A stretch of 13,641 nucleotides of DNA from JAYOFM01 sp038117225 (GTDB taxonomy: Bacteria; Pseudomonadota; Alphaproteobacteria; Rhodospirillales; Casp-alpha2), in contig JAYOFM010000104.1 in assembly GCA_038117225.1 (NCBI GenBank), positions 1 to 13,641 of the forward strand, given 5' to 3'. A model generated the notes under the pieces. That model did no database searches and had not been told where the DNA came from. It was given only the letters and a program-made list of their open reading frames with translations. Every line of letters starts with the position of its first letter. Within the stretch, counting starts at the first letter, position 1. Positions 7,047 through 13,641 of the stretch are shown here, piece after piece. Made by a program: the position numbers and the translations under genes.

Positions 7047-7646
7047 ATGTTCACCGGCATTATTACCGACATCGGCGGCATCCGCGCCATTCATCCAGCC
7101 GGCGAGGGGCGGGGCGATACTCGCGTCGAGATCGAAACCCGGCTGCCGCTCGCCAATGTCGCCATCGGTGCGTCGATTTCGTGTGCCGGCGCTTGTCTGA
7201 CCGTTATCGAGAAAGGCGAGGAATGGTTCGCCGTCGAGGCATCCGCTGAAACCCTCGCCAGAACGACGCTGGGAACTTGGCACCTGGGGACGCCGATCAA
7301 TCTCGAACCGGCGCTTCGACTTGGCGATGAACTGGGCGGACATCTGGTGTCGGGCCATGTCGATGGAGTCGCGGTGCTCGAGGGCGCCCAGCGAGAAGGG
7401 GATTCCTGGCGCCTCCGTTTCGCGCCACCCGCCGAATTGATGCGCTTCATCGCGCCCAAGGGTTCGGTCACGTTGGACGGCGTGTCGCTGACCGTAAACG
7501 AAGTCGACGATGCGGTGTTCGGCGTCAACATCATTCCGCATACCCAGCAGATGACGACCCTCGGCCAACTCGCTGCAGGCGATGCCGTGAACCTGGAAAT
7601 CGACCTGCTGGCGCGATATGTTGCGCGGCTTCTCGCGAAGGATTGA
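7047..7646 (+). CDS. ribE: Riboflavin synthase, alpha subunit type
   Basis: A 199-residue enzyme that dismutates two molecules of 6,7-dimethyl-8-ribityllumazine to riboflavin and the pyrimidinedione. The family's invariant N-terminus MFTGII sets the start at ATG 7047. The in-frame GTG at 7032 serves instead as part of a GTGAGG ribosome binding site inside the end of ribD. Two lumazine-binding repeats are visible: the first (about 1-97) includes ISCAGACLTV and FAVEASAETLARTTLG, and the second (about 98-190) includes GGHLVSGHVDGV, LMRFIAPKGSVTLDGVSLTV and FGVNIIPHTQ. The length and both repeats are normal for a trimeric enzyme. The gap from ribD is 4 bases, indicating translational coupling. 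Confidence 0.97.
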   Translation: MFTGIITDIGGIRAIHPAGEGRGDTRVEIETRLPLANVAIGASISCAGACLTVIEKGEEWFAVEASAETLARTTLGTWHLGTPINLEPALRLGDELGGHLVSGHVDGVAVLEGAQREGDSWRLRFAPPAELMRFIAPKGSVTLDGVSLTVNEVDDAVFGVNIIPHTQQMTTLGQLAAGDAVNLEIDLLARYVARLLAKD

Positions 7647-7650
7647 CCGC

Positions 7651-8781
7651 TTGCCCTACCGCCAATATCTATCGCCCGTCGAGAATTTGATCGAAGAGGC
7701 CCGCAACGGCCGCATGTTCATTCTCGTCGACGACGAGGAACGTGAAAACGAGGGCGATCTTGTCATCCCGGCGCAAATGGCGACGCCGGATGCCATCAAC
7801 TTCATGGCCAAGCACGGACGTGGCCTGATCTGTCTCGCCATGGCCTCGGAGCGACTGCGCCAGCTGGATCTGCCGCTGATGGTCAGCCGCAATTCATCTC
7901 GTCACCAGACCGCCTTCACGGTCTCCATCGAAGCCCGCGAAGGCGTCACCACCGGCATCTCCGCATCCGACCGGGCGCGTACCATCGCCGTCGCCATCGA
8001 TCCCGGCAAGGGCGCCAATGACATCGCCGCCCCGGGCCACGTATTTCCGCTGGAAGCACGCGACGGCGGCGTGCTTGTTCGCGCCGGACACACCGAGGCC
8101 GCCGTCGATTTCGCGCGGCTCGCCAATCTCAACCCGAGCGGCGTCATCTGCGAGATCATGAATGAAGACGGCACCATGGCGCGGATGCCGGATCTGGTGA
8201 AATTCGCGCAGTTTCACGGTCTGAAGATCGGCACCATCGCCGACCTGATTGCCTATCGCCTGGGCAATGACCGCATTATCGAGCGCACGCTGCAAATTCC
8301 CTTCGAAAGCCGCCACGGGAGCTCGTTCGATCTGCATATCTACGTCAACAAGATCGCCTATGCCGAACACATCGCGTTGGTAAAGGGCGATCTCGGCGGC
8401 GATGAACCGGTGTTGGTGCGCATGCACGCGCTCAACGTCCTCGGCGACGCTCTGGGTGAGATCGGCAGTGGTGGTCGGTCGGCGGGCGCGCTACAACGCG
8501 CCATGGAGATCATCGGCGAGCGTGGACGGGGCGCCATCGTCGTCATCCGCGAGCCCCATGCGACGGCACTGTCGGATCGCCTGAACAGCCGCCTCGAGGG
8601 CAACGGATCCGGCGGCAACGAACTCCGTGACTACGGTGTCGGCGCACAAATCCTCCGCGATCTCGGCATCAAGAAACTGACCCTCCTATCGAACTCGGAA
8701 CGCAACATTGTCGGTATCGAGGGATGGGGCCTGACGGTCTGCGGCCGCGAACCCATCGATCCCGATTCCGCTGGAGACTGA
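7651..8781 (+). CDS. ribBA: DHBP synthase fused to a degenerate GTP cyclohydrolase II-like domain (RibBA/RibBX type)
   Basis: 376 residues from the TTG at 7651, chosen because AAGGA (7638-7642) lies 8 bases upstream and the family begins close to LSPVENLIEEARNG. An in-frame ATG at 7618 overlaps ribE and would add 11 basic residues. The first half (about 1-215) is a full 3,4-dihydroxy-2-butanone 4-phosphate synthase with DDEERENEGDL, HGRGLICLAM, FTVSIEAREGVTTGIS, GHVFPL and RAGHTEAAVD. The second half (about 216-365) has the GTP cyclohydrolase II fold outline (EPVLVRMHALNVLGD), but the three zinc cysteines are N262, S273 and G275, and the QEGRGIGL catalytic block is absent. It should make the four-carbon unit for lumazine but not open GTP. 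Such hybrids are known in proteobacteria, where the second half is thought to be regulatory or structural. Confidence 0.93.
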   Translation: MPYRQYLSPVENLIEEARNGRMFILVDDEERENEGDLVIPAQMATPDAINFMAKHGRGLICLAMASERLRQLDLPLMVSRNSSRHQTAFTVSIEAREGVTTGISASDRARTIAVAIDPGKGANDIAAPGHVFPLEARDGGVLVRAGHTEAAVDFARLANLNPSGVICEIMNEDGTMARMPDLVKFAQFHGLKIGTIADLIAYRLGNDRIIERTLQIPFESRHGSSFDLHIYVNKIAYAEHIALVKGDLGGDEPVLVRMHALNVLGDALGEIGSGGRSAGALQRAMEIIGERGRGAIVVIREPHATALSDRLNSRLEGNGSGGNELRDYGVGAQILRDLGIKKLTLLSNSERNIVGIEGWGLTVCGREPIDPDSAGD

Positions 8782-8784
8782 TCG

Positions 8785-9249
8785 ATGGCCGATAAGGGAA
8801 CAATTCTTATCGTTGAGGCTCGGTTCTACGAGGCCATCGCCGACGATCTCGCCCGGGGTGCCCGCGCCGCGTTGGATGCCGCCGGGTTCGCCAGCGAACG
8901 GCTGCCGGTCACCGGCGTCTTCGAGATTCCGGCGGCGATTCGCCTCGCCATGGCTAGCGACCGGCCCTACGTTGGATACCTCGCGATCGGATGCGTGATC
9001 CGCGGAGAGACGGACCACTATGACCATATCTGTCGCGAGGCCAGCCGGGCCCTCATGACCATCACAACCGAGCACGGCGCGGCCTTGGGTTTCGGCGTTC
9101 TCACATGCGAGACGCGGGCCCAAGCGGAGGAGCGGGCCGATCCCGCCGGGCGTGACAAGGGCGCAGAAGCGGCCCATGCATGCCTGCGTATGATCGAGCT
9201 TCAGCAACATTTCAGTGTCCCGGCTACGCCTGGGAAGGAACCATCGTGA
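8785..9249 (+). CDS. ribH: 6,7-dimethyl-8-ribityllumazine synthase
   Basis: A 154-residue enzyme that condenses the pyrimidine product of RibD with the RibB product to give lumazine, which RibE then uses. Motifs are FEIPAAIRLA (46-55, replacing the usual G-[AS]-F-E-[IL]-P), GCVIRGETDHYDHICREA with catalytic H78, and the C-terminal RADPAGRDKGAEAA phosphate/ribityl-binding region. A normal single-domain length suggests assembly into a pentamer or larger shell. ATG 8785 is 3 bases after the ribBA stop, and its TGA overlaps the nusB start codon. Nothing in the sequence is defective. Confidence 0.95.
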   Translation: MADKGTILIVEARFYEAIADDLARGARAALDAAGFASERLPVTGVFEIPAAIRLAMASDRPYVGYLAIGCVIRGETDHYDHICREASRALMTITTEHGAALGFGVLTCETRAQAEERADPAGRDKGAEAAHACLRMIELQQHFSVPATPGKEPS

Positions 9250-9794
9250 GCCAACCGACCGAGCCCCCTGGACGCAACAGCGGCAATATCGAACCACGGT
9301 CCTATGCCGCGCGGATCGCAGCGGTGCAGGTGCTTTATGAAATCGACATGGTCGGCACGCCGGCGGATACGGTTCTGGCCGACTTTCTTGAGCGCCGCGC
9401 CGTCGCCAAACGCGAGGACGATGCCGAGGAAGGCCGCGCAGAGACCTCCGGCGACGAAGGTGACGAAGAGCCCCGTCCGGCCTTGTTGTCCGAACTGGTA
9501 CAAGGCGCGCAGGAAAATCTCGGCGAATTGGACGGTATGATCGAGGGCTTGTTGAAGTCCGATCGCGGGCTGCAGCGGCTTGACGTGGTGTTGCGCGCCA
9601 TTCTTCGCGTCGCCGCATACGAATTGCTGGCGCGGCCCCAGGTTCCGGCGCGGGTCGTGATCAGCGAGTATTGCGACATCGCCGGCGCCTTTTTCGACGA
9701 CCCGCAGGAAGCCGTCGCCAATGCGGTTCTCGATCGATTGGCGCGCCAACTCCGTGGCGAGGAGTTTCCCAATGCCGCCCCGACCACCCAATAA
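9246..9794 (+). CDS. nusB: Transcription antitermination factor NusB
   Basis: 182 residues from GTG 9246, which overlaps the ribH stop as GTGA and has GGGAAGGAACC just upstream. NusB binds boxA RNA with NusE (ribosomal protein S10) to prevent premature termination on rRNA operons. The alpha-helical fold is recognised from RSYAARIAAVQVLYEIDM, LSELVQGAQENLGELDGMIEGLL, LDVVLRAILRVAAYELLARPQVPARVVISEYCDIAGAFF and the closing VANAVLDRLARQLR. A highly charged insert occupies about residues 54-76 (KREDDAEEGRAETSGDEGDE). It lies where many NusB proteins have a short loop, and it makes this version longer than the typical 140-160 residues. The ribH-nusB-thiL order is widely conserved in proteobacteria. 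Confidence 0.95.
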   Translation: MSQPTEPPGRNSGNIEPRSYAARIAAVQVLYEIDMVGTPADTVLADFLERRAVAKREDDAEEGRAETSGDEGDEEPRPALLSELVQGAQENLGELDGMIEGLLKSDRGLQRLDVVLRAILRVAAYELLARPQVPARVVISEYCDIAGAFFDDPQEAVANAVLDRLARQLRGEEFPNAAPTTQ

Positions 9795-10794
9795 CGCCAC
9801 CGCGCGCGGCGAATTCGACCTGATCTCCGAGCTGTTTCGGCCGCTGACCCGTGGCAATGCCGCGGCCCGGGACCTTCTCGACGACGCGGCCGTGATGCAG
9901 ATCCCGCCGGGTCGCGAATTGGTGACCACGGTCGATGCTTTGGTCGCCGAGGTCCATTTTCTCGCATCCGATGGCCCGGCCGACATCGCCTGGAAGGCGC
10001 TCGCCGTCAATCTATCGGATCTCGCCGCCATGGGCGCCGACCCGCGTGCGTATTTGCTGGCGACGGCCTGGCCCCGGGGAACCGGCGACGCATGGATGGA
10101 AGGCTTCGCCGCCGGCCTCGGCGAGGCGCAGGATTCGTTCGGCGTGACCTTGATCGGCGGGGATACCGTGGCGACAGCCGGGCCGCTGACATTGGCCATT
10201 ACCGCCTACGGCACCGTGCCGACGGGGACGGCCTTGTCACGCGCCGGTGCGCTCCCCGGTGATGATATCTATGTATCCGGATCGATTGGCGATGCCGCGC
10301 TCGGTTTGAGGCTTGCCACTGGTGGCTTGGACGGCGTCATCGAAGAACACGCGGCGTATCTGTTGTCACGCCTACGCCGGCCCCAACCGCGTCTGAGACT
10401 GGGCAGGCGATTGCGCGGAATAGCCAATTCCGCGATCGACGTGTCGGACGGATTGGTTGCCGATGCCGGCCACATCGCGCGGGCATCCGGCGTCGCCATG
10501 CACATCGCCGCCCCCTCGGTACCGACATCCGACGCGGCGGCCCATGTCCTTTCATCATCCCCCGATCGGCTGAGCGAGTTACTGACCGGCGGCGACGATT
10601 ACGAGCTGTTATTCAGCGCGCCGTCTGCCGCCGAGGGGGCCGTCATGATGGCAGCGCGCGAATCTGGCGTGGCGGTCACCAAAATCGGCACGGTAACGGC
10701 CGCGCCACCGGTGGGGGTCGTCATAATGGACGTTGACGACGCACCGATGACGTTTGACGCGCCCGGTTATCGTCATCTTGAAGGCGTTGAATAA
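9772..10794 (+). CDS. thiL: Thiamine-monophosphate kinase
   Basis: A 340-residue ATP-dependent kinase that phosphorylates thiamine monophosphate to thiamine pyrophosphate, the last step of cofactor synthesis. Motifs of the PurM/ThiL fold appear in order: GEFDLISELFRPL, LLDDAAVM (Mg/ATP), TTVDALVAEVHFL, AVNLSDLAAMGADPRAYL, LIGGDTV, PGDDIYVSGSIGDAALGL, the substrate motif AIDVSDGLVADAGHIARASG, and GGDDYELLFS. The start at ATG 9772 has GAGGAG (9759-9764) upstream and overlaps the end of nusB by 23 bases, so translation is probably coupled. The in-frame ATG at 9721 would add 17 residues with no family match. The protein is complete and ends the tight operon. A small 5-bp hairpin, GGTTT/AAACC (10795-10807), immediately follows the stop. 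Confidence 0.95.
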   Translation: MPPRPPNNATARGEFDLISELFRPLTRGNAAARDLLDDAAVMQIPPGRELVTTVDALVAEVHFLASDGPADIAWKALAVNLSDLAAMGADPRAYLLATAWPRGTGDAWMEGFAAGLGEAQDSFGVTLIGGDTVATAGPLTLAITAYGTVPTGTALSRAGALPGDDIYVSGSIGDAALGLRLATGGLDGVIEEHAAYLLSRLRRPQPRLRLGRRLRGIANSAIDVSDGLVADAGHIARASGVAMHIAAPSVPTSDAAAHVLSSSPDRLSELLTGGDDYELLFSAPSAAEGAVMMAARESGVAVTKIGTVTAAPPVGVVIMDVDDAPMTFDAPGYRHLEGVE

Positions 10795-10797
10795 GGT

Positions 10798-10831
10798 TTT
10801 TCAAACCAAAGCATTAGCATGATAATATGCT
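10798..10831 (+). promoter_or_regulatory. Promoter candidate for the FliL-like gene with an embedded inverted repeat
   Basis: TTTTCA (10798-10803), 17 bases, then GATAAT (10821-10826), which matches the -10 consensus at five of six positions. GATAAT is exactly enclosed by AGCAT (10816-10820) and ATGCT (10827-10831), and a further AGCAT lies at 10810-10814. The -35 match is weak. The repeat could be an operator. Confidence 0.35.
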
Positions 10832-10870
10832 GGTGAAATTAGACAGCCGATAAACTCGGATGGGAACATC

Positions 10871-11329
10871 ATGAAGAAGCTGATGGTCATGTTCGCGATC
10901 TTCCTGATGATCGCCGGCGGCACGGTTAGCAGCATGAAATGGTTCGAAGTCGGCCCGTTCGAAAACCCGAAGGCGGAAAAGGTCGTCAAGGAGGAGGTTG
11001 AAGAAGTCGGAAAGGCGTTGTTCGTCGACATGGAGCCGCTGACGGTCAGTATCTTCGACGGCAACAAGGTCGCCGCCACCATTCAGTTGGAAGTCAAACT
11101 GCAAACACGCGGCCAGGACAACATCATTACCATTAAACGCAACTTGCCCAAGTTCAAGGACGCTTTCCTCGCCGACCTGCACCAGTTCGTGCCCCGGATG
11201 CTGCGTGAGATCGAGCGAATCGACCCGTTGACGATCAAGCGTCGCCTACAAATTGTCGCCGATCGGGTCGGCGGCAAGGGCATGGTTGACGACGTTCTCA
11301 TTCAATCCTTGCTCGATCAGCCCAAATAA
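10871..11329 (+). CDS. FliL-like membrane-anchored protein
   Basis: A 152-residue protein with one N-terminal hydrophobic segment (about 4-20, LMVMFAIFLMIAGGTV). A charged linker follows (KAEKVVKEEVEEVGK), then a periplasm-facing domain: LFVDMEPLTVSIFDGNKVAATIQLEVKLQTR, a middle stretch with LPKFKDAFLADLHQFV, and MVDDVLIQSLLDQPK at the end. The start of the domain and the closing ..VDDVLIQSLL.Q resemble the flagellar stator-associated FliL family, whose domain is SPFH/stomatin-like. The location is inner membrane with the C-terminus outside. There are no flagellar genes around it; it sits between thiL and hppA, so a flagellar role is uncertain and it may be a FliL-domain relative with another duty. 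GGGAAC upstream of ATG 10871 is a weak ribosome binding site. A terminator hairpin follows. Confidence 0.55.
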   Translation: MKKLMVMFAIFLMIAGGTVSSMKWFEVGPFENPKAEKVVKEEVEEVGKALFVDMEPLTVSIFDGNKVAATIQLEVKLQTRGQDNIITIKRNLPKFKDAFLADLHQFVPRMLREIERIDPLTIKRRLQIVADRVGGKGMVDDVLIQSLLDQPK

Positions 11330-11339
11330 ACCCCACGTT

Positions 11340-11369
11340 CCCCGTCGATGGCCGCATGACGGGGCTTTC
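11340..11369 (+). terminator. Rho-independent terminator-like hairpin
   Basis: CCCCGTC (11340-11346) pairs perfectly with GACGGGG (11358-11364) around an 11-base loop and is followed by CTTTCC. It starts 10 bases after the stop of the FliL-like gene. The T-run is short but the stem is strong. Confidence 0.6.
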
Positions 11370-11588
11370 CGCAATCATTTGATAGGTTGATTTATGCCAA
11401 GCGTTCTGCCATTTTCCGGCCGCTTTTAGAAGCTGCCGATATGGTGGCGTTCCCGACTGACCGGGGGGATACTCGGACAACGGGGTCTTCAGATAGGGAC
11501 CCGCATGCAATGCCGGTAATCAACTAATGCCGGAACGACCCGCGCCGTCCCGTCGCACACATTCAGGTTCGTAATGAGGGGTTAGAGG
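11370..11588 (+). other. Leader/intergenic region before hppA
   Basis: 219 bases without a credible coding frame, tRNA or known riboswitch shape. I find no convincing pair of promoter hexamers. The only repeat seen is AATGCCGG at 11509-11516 and again at 11526-11533, direct repeats 17 bases apart, which could be a regulator site. A GAGGGG (11576-11581) 7 bases before the hppA ATG serves as ribosome binding site. Confidence 0.4.
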
Positions 11589-13641
11589 ATGTCTCAACTA
11601 TACTACATGGTCATCGCCTGCGGCGTGGTCGCCTTGATCTATGGTGTCTACGCGACGCGTAGCGTACTCGCGTCGCCCGCCGGCACTGAACGCATGCAGG
11701 AAATCGCCGCCGCCATTCAGGAAGGCGCCAACGCCTACCTGAACCGCCAGTACACCTCGATCGCCATGGTCGGTGTCGCCATCGTCGTGGTGCTCGGTTG
11801 GCAGCTCGGCATGACCGTGGCCATCGGATTCATCATCGGCTCCGTGCTTTCCGGCCTCGCCGGTTACATCGGCATGAACGTCAGTGTGCGCGCCAACGTG
11901 CGCACCGCGGAAGCCGCTCGCACCCTGGGGATCGAAGGCGGCCTCAACATCGCCTTCAAGGCCGGCGCCATCACCGGCATGCTGGTCGTCGGGTTGGCCT
12001 TGCTGGGTGTTGCCGTCTACTACGTGGTGCTGCGCGGCATGTACGACACGACCACGCCCACGGGCCTGCGCCATGTGCTCGAGGCCCTTGTGGGCCTTGG
12101 TTTCGGCGCCTCGCTGATTTCCATTTTCGCGCGTCTCGGCGGCGGCATCTTCACCAAGGGCGCCGACGTCGGCTCCGATCTGGTAGGCAAGATCGAGGCC
12201 GGCATTCCCGAGGATGACCCACGCAACGCCGGCGTCATCGCCGATAACGTGGGCGACAACGTCGGTGATTGCGCCGGCATGGCCGCCGATTTGTTCGAAA
12301 CCTATGCGGTGACGGTCGTCGCCACCATGCTGCTGGGCGCCATCTTCTTTGCCGGTCCGGCGCAGGAATTGATGATGCTGTATCCGTTGATGATCGGCGG
12401 TGTCTGCATCATCGCTTCCGTGATGGCGACCTGGTTCGTCAAGTTGGGGGCCTCCCAAAGCATCATGGGCGCCCTCTACAAAGGCTTCGTCGCCTCCGCC
12501 ATCATTTCCGGCGTTGGTATCTTTTTCGTCACACAACATCTGCTTGGCCTCGACAAGGCCTTCGACATGAGCGGGCGCGACGTAACCGGCATGCAACTGC
12601 TGATCTGTGCCGTCGCAGGCCTCGTCGTCACCGGTTTGATCGTCTGGATCACGGAGTACTACACCAGTACGGAAAGCCGTCCGGTCCGCAGCGTCGCGCA
12701 AGCGTCGACCACCGGACACGCAACCAACATCATCCAGGGCCTCGCCGTTTCCATGGAAGCGACGGCGCTGCCGGTGATCGTTATTTGCGGCGGCATTCTG
12801 GTCTCGCACAGCTTCGCCGGTCTGTTCGGTATCTCCGTCGCGGCGACGACAATGCTGGCCCTGGCCGGCATCGTCGTGGCACTTGATGCCTTCGGCCCGG
12901 TCACCGACAACGCCGGCGGCATCGCCGAAATGGCTGACCTGCCGGAGGAGGTGCGTAAGACCACCGACGCCCTCGACGCCGTCGGCAACACCACCAAGGC
13001 GGTCACCAAGGGTTATGCCATCGGTTCGGCGGGCCTTGCCTCGCTGGTGCTGTTCGCCGCCTATACCGAGGATCTGAAGCACTATTTCCCTGATCTGAAG
13101 GTAACATTCACGCTGCAGGACCCCTATGTCGTCGTCGGGCTGTTCATCGGTGGCTTGCTGCCGTACCTGTTCGGCGCCATGGGCATGATGGCCGTTGGTC
13201 GCGCGGCTGGTTCCGTGGTCGAGGAAGTGCGGCGTCAGTTCAAGGAAATCCCCGGCATCATGGAAGGCACGGCGAAGCCCGAATACGGTCGCTGCGTGGA
13301 TATCCTGACCAAGGCAGCGATCAAGGAGATGATTGTTCCCTCCTTGCTGCCCGTTTCGGCCCCGCTGATCATGTACTTCGTCGTGCTCGGCATCGCCGAC
13401 CAGACTGCGGCGTTCACCGCTCTCGGCGCCATGCTTCTCGGCACTATCGTGACCGGCCTGTTCGTCGCCATCTCGATGACCTCGGGCGGCGGTGCGTGGG
13501 ATAACGCCAAGAAATACATCGAGGACGGCCATCACGGCGGCAAGGGTTCGGAAGCCCACAAAGCCGTCGTCACCGGCGATACGGTGGGTGATCCCTACAA
13601 GGACACCGCCGGTCCGGCCATCAACCCGATGATCAAGATCA
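11589..13641 (+). CDS. hppA: K+-independent proton-translocating pyrophosphatase, 3' end outside window
   Basis: 684 complete codons from ATG 11589, cut by the window end about 20 codons short of the usual stop. This polytopic inner-membrane pump couples hydrolysis of pyrophosphate to H+ export. Hydrophobic segments occur throughout. The three acidic catalytic blocks are present: DVGSDLVGKIEAGIPEDDPR (from D193) with ADNVGDNVGDCAGMAADLFE, ALDAFGPVTDNAGGIAEMA, and GDTVGDPYKDTAGPAINPMI near the end. In GNTTKAVTKGYAIGSAG, K470 and T473 stand where K+-dependent enzymes have Ala and a small residue, so by family knowledge this is the K+-independent H+ type, as in Rhodospirillum rubrum. It helps recover energy from pyrophosphate at low ATP. 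A long opposite-strand open frame over it is a base-composition shadow. Confidence 0.96.
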   Translation, partial: MSQLYYMVIACGVVALIYGVYATRSVLASPAGTERMQEIAAAIQEGANAYLNRQYTSIAMVGVAIVVVLGWQLGMTVAIGFIIGSVLSGLAGYIGMNVSVRANVRTAEAARTLGIEGGLNIAFKAGAITGMLVVGLALLGVAVYYVVLRGMYDTTTPTGLRHVLEALVGLGFGASLISIFARLGGGIFTKGADVGSDLVGKIEAGIPEDDPRNAGVIADNVGDNVGDCAGMAADLFETYAVTVVATMLLGAIFFAGPAQELMMLYPLMIGGVCIIASVMATWFVKLGASQSIMGALYKGFVASAIISGVGIFFVTQHLLGLDKAFDMSGRDVTGMQLLICAVAGLVVTGLIVWITEYYTSTESRPVRSVAQASTTGHATNIIQGLAVSMEATALPVIVICGGILVSHSFAGLFGISVAATTMLALAGIVVALDAFGPVTDNAGGIAEMADLPEEVRKTTDALDAVGNTTKAVTKGYAIGSAGLASLVLFAAYTEDLKHYFPDLKVTFTLQDPYVVVGLFIGGLLPYLFGAMGMMAVGRAAGSVVEEVRRQFKEIPGIMEGTAKPEYGRCVDILTKAAIKEMIVPSLLPVSAPLIMYFVVLGIADQTAAFTALGAMLLGTIVTGLFVAISMTSGGGAWDNAKKYIEDGHHGGKGSEAHKAVVTGDTVGDPYKDTAGPAINPMIKI

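Noticed and set aside
5929..7050. An FMN riboswitch in front of the riboflavin genes.
   Set aside because: Gaps between nrdR, ribD and ribE are 19 and 4 bases, far too short for the roughly 120-base RFN element, and no conserved element was seen.
8686..10199. Two long minus-strand open frames (310 and 332 codons) over ribH, nusB and thiL.
   Set aside because: They overlap well-recognised + strand genes and have no domain-like pattern; they are codon-composition shadows.
11598..13559. A 653-codon open frame on the minus strand.
   Set aside because: It lies antisense over hppA, whose + strand product carries all pyrophosphatase motifs. The minus product is His/Asp/Gly-rich low-complexity sequence, typical of the mirror of a GC-rich membrane protein gene.

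Overview
The window is GC-rich, densely packed and entirely coded on the + strand. It looks like a chromosomal segment of an alphaproteobacterium, probably of the Rhodospirillales type. The order rpiB-glyA-nrdR-ribD-ribE-ribBA-ribH-nusB-thiL-(FliL-like)-hppA is familiar from that group, and the individual protein sequences fit it. No rRNA, tRNA, CRISPR array, insertion sequence or phage gene was seen.

Region 1 (1-875): the C-terminal end of a coenzyme B12-dependent acyl-CoA mutase, best matched to fused isobutyryl-CoA mutase (IcmF), followed closely by a 71-residue conserved-type protein (DUF6898-like). Region 2 (about 880-3480) is the accessory-looking part. It holds two tandem paralogues (about half identical, alignable without gaps) of a small cupin-fold dioxygenase-like family (DUF6445-like), then a fusion of a redoxin-like domain with a prolyl-4-hydroxylase-type Fe(II)/2-oxoglutarate oxygenase. 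The second paralogue carries a complete HxD...H...R iron/2-oxoglutarate set (H89, D91, H180, R194). The first has Q89 and A91 at the two proximal metal positions but keeps H180 and R194, so it looks like a pseudoenzyme partner. A promoter-like site precedes the pair and a GC hairpin follows it. An AT-rich stretch with a perfect 19-bp palindrome overlapping a -35-like box precedes the fusion gene.

Region 3 (3592-10794) is a tightly packed housekeeping run. It has rpiB (pentose phosphate), glyA (serine/one-carbon), nrdR (repressor of ribonucleotide reductase), the riboflavin genes ribD, ribE, ribBA and ribH, then nusB and thiL. Stops and starts are nearly contiguous or overlapping from nrdR to thiL, which suggests one operon. 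The RibBA protein has a normal DHBP synthase half, but its GTP cyclohydrolase II half has lost all three zinc cysteines. This run therefore supplies every riboflavin step except the first GTP step (and the phosphatase), and a separate ribA must exist elsewhere.

Region 4 (10795-13641): a short membrane-anchored FliL-like protein with its own promoter-like sequence and a terminator hairpin, a 220-base stretch without a recognised element, and most of hppA, a membrane proton-pumping pyrophosphatase. Lys470/Thr473 mark it as the K+-independent H+ type. It runs off the right end. The best candidate for something undescribed is the three-gene oxygenase group in region 2. The rest is conserved core metabolism with a few notable details.
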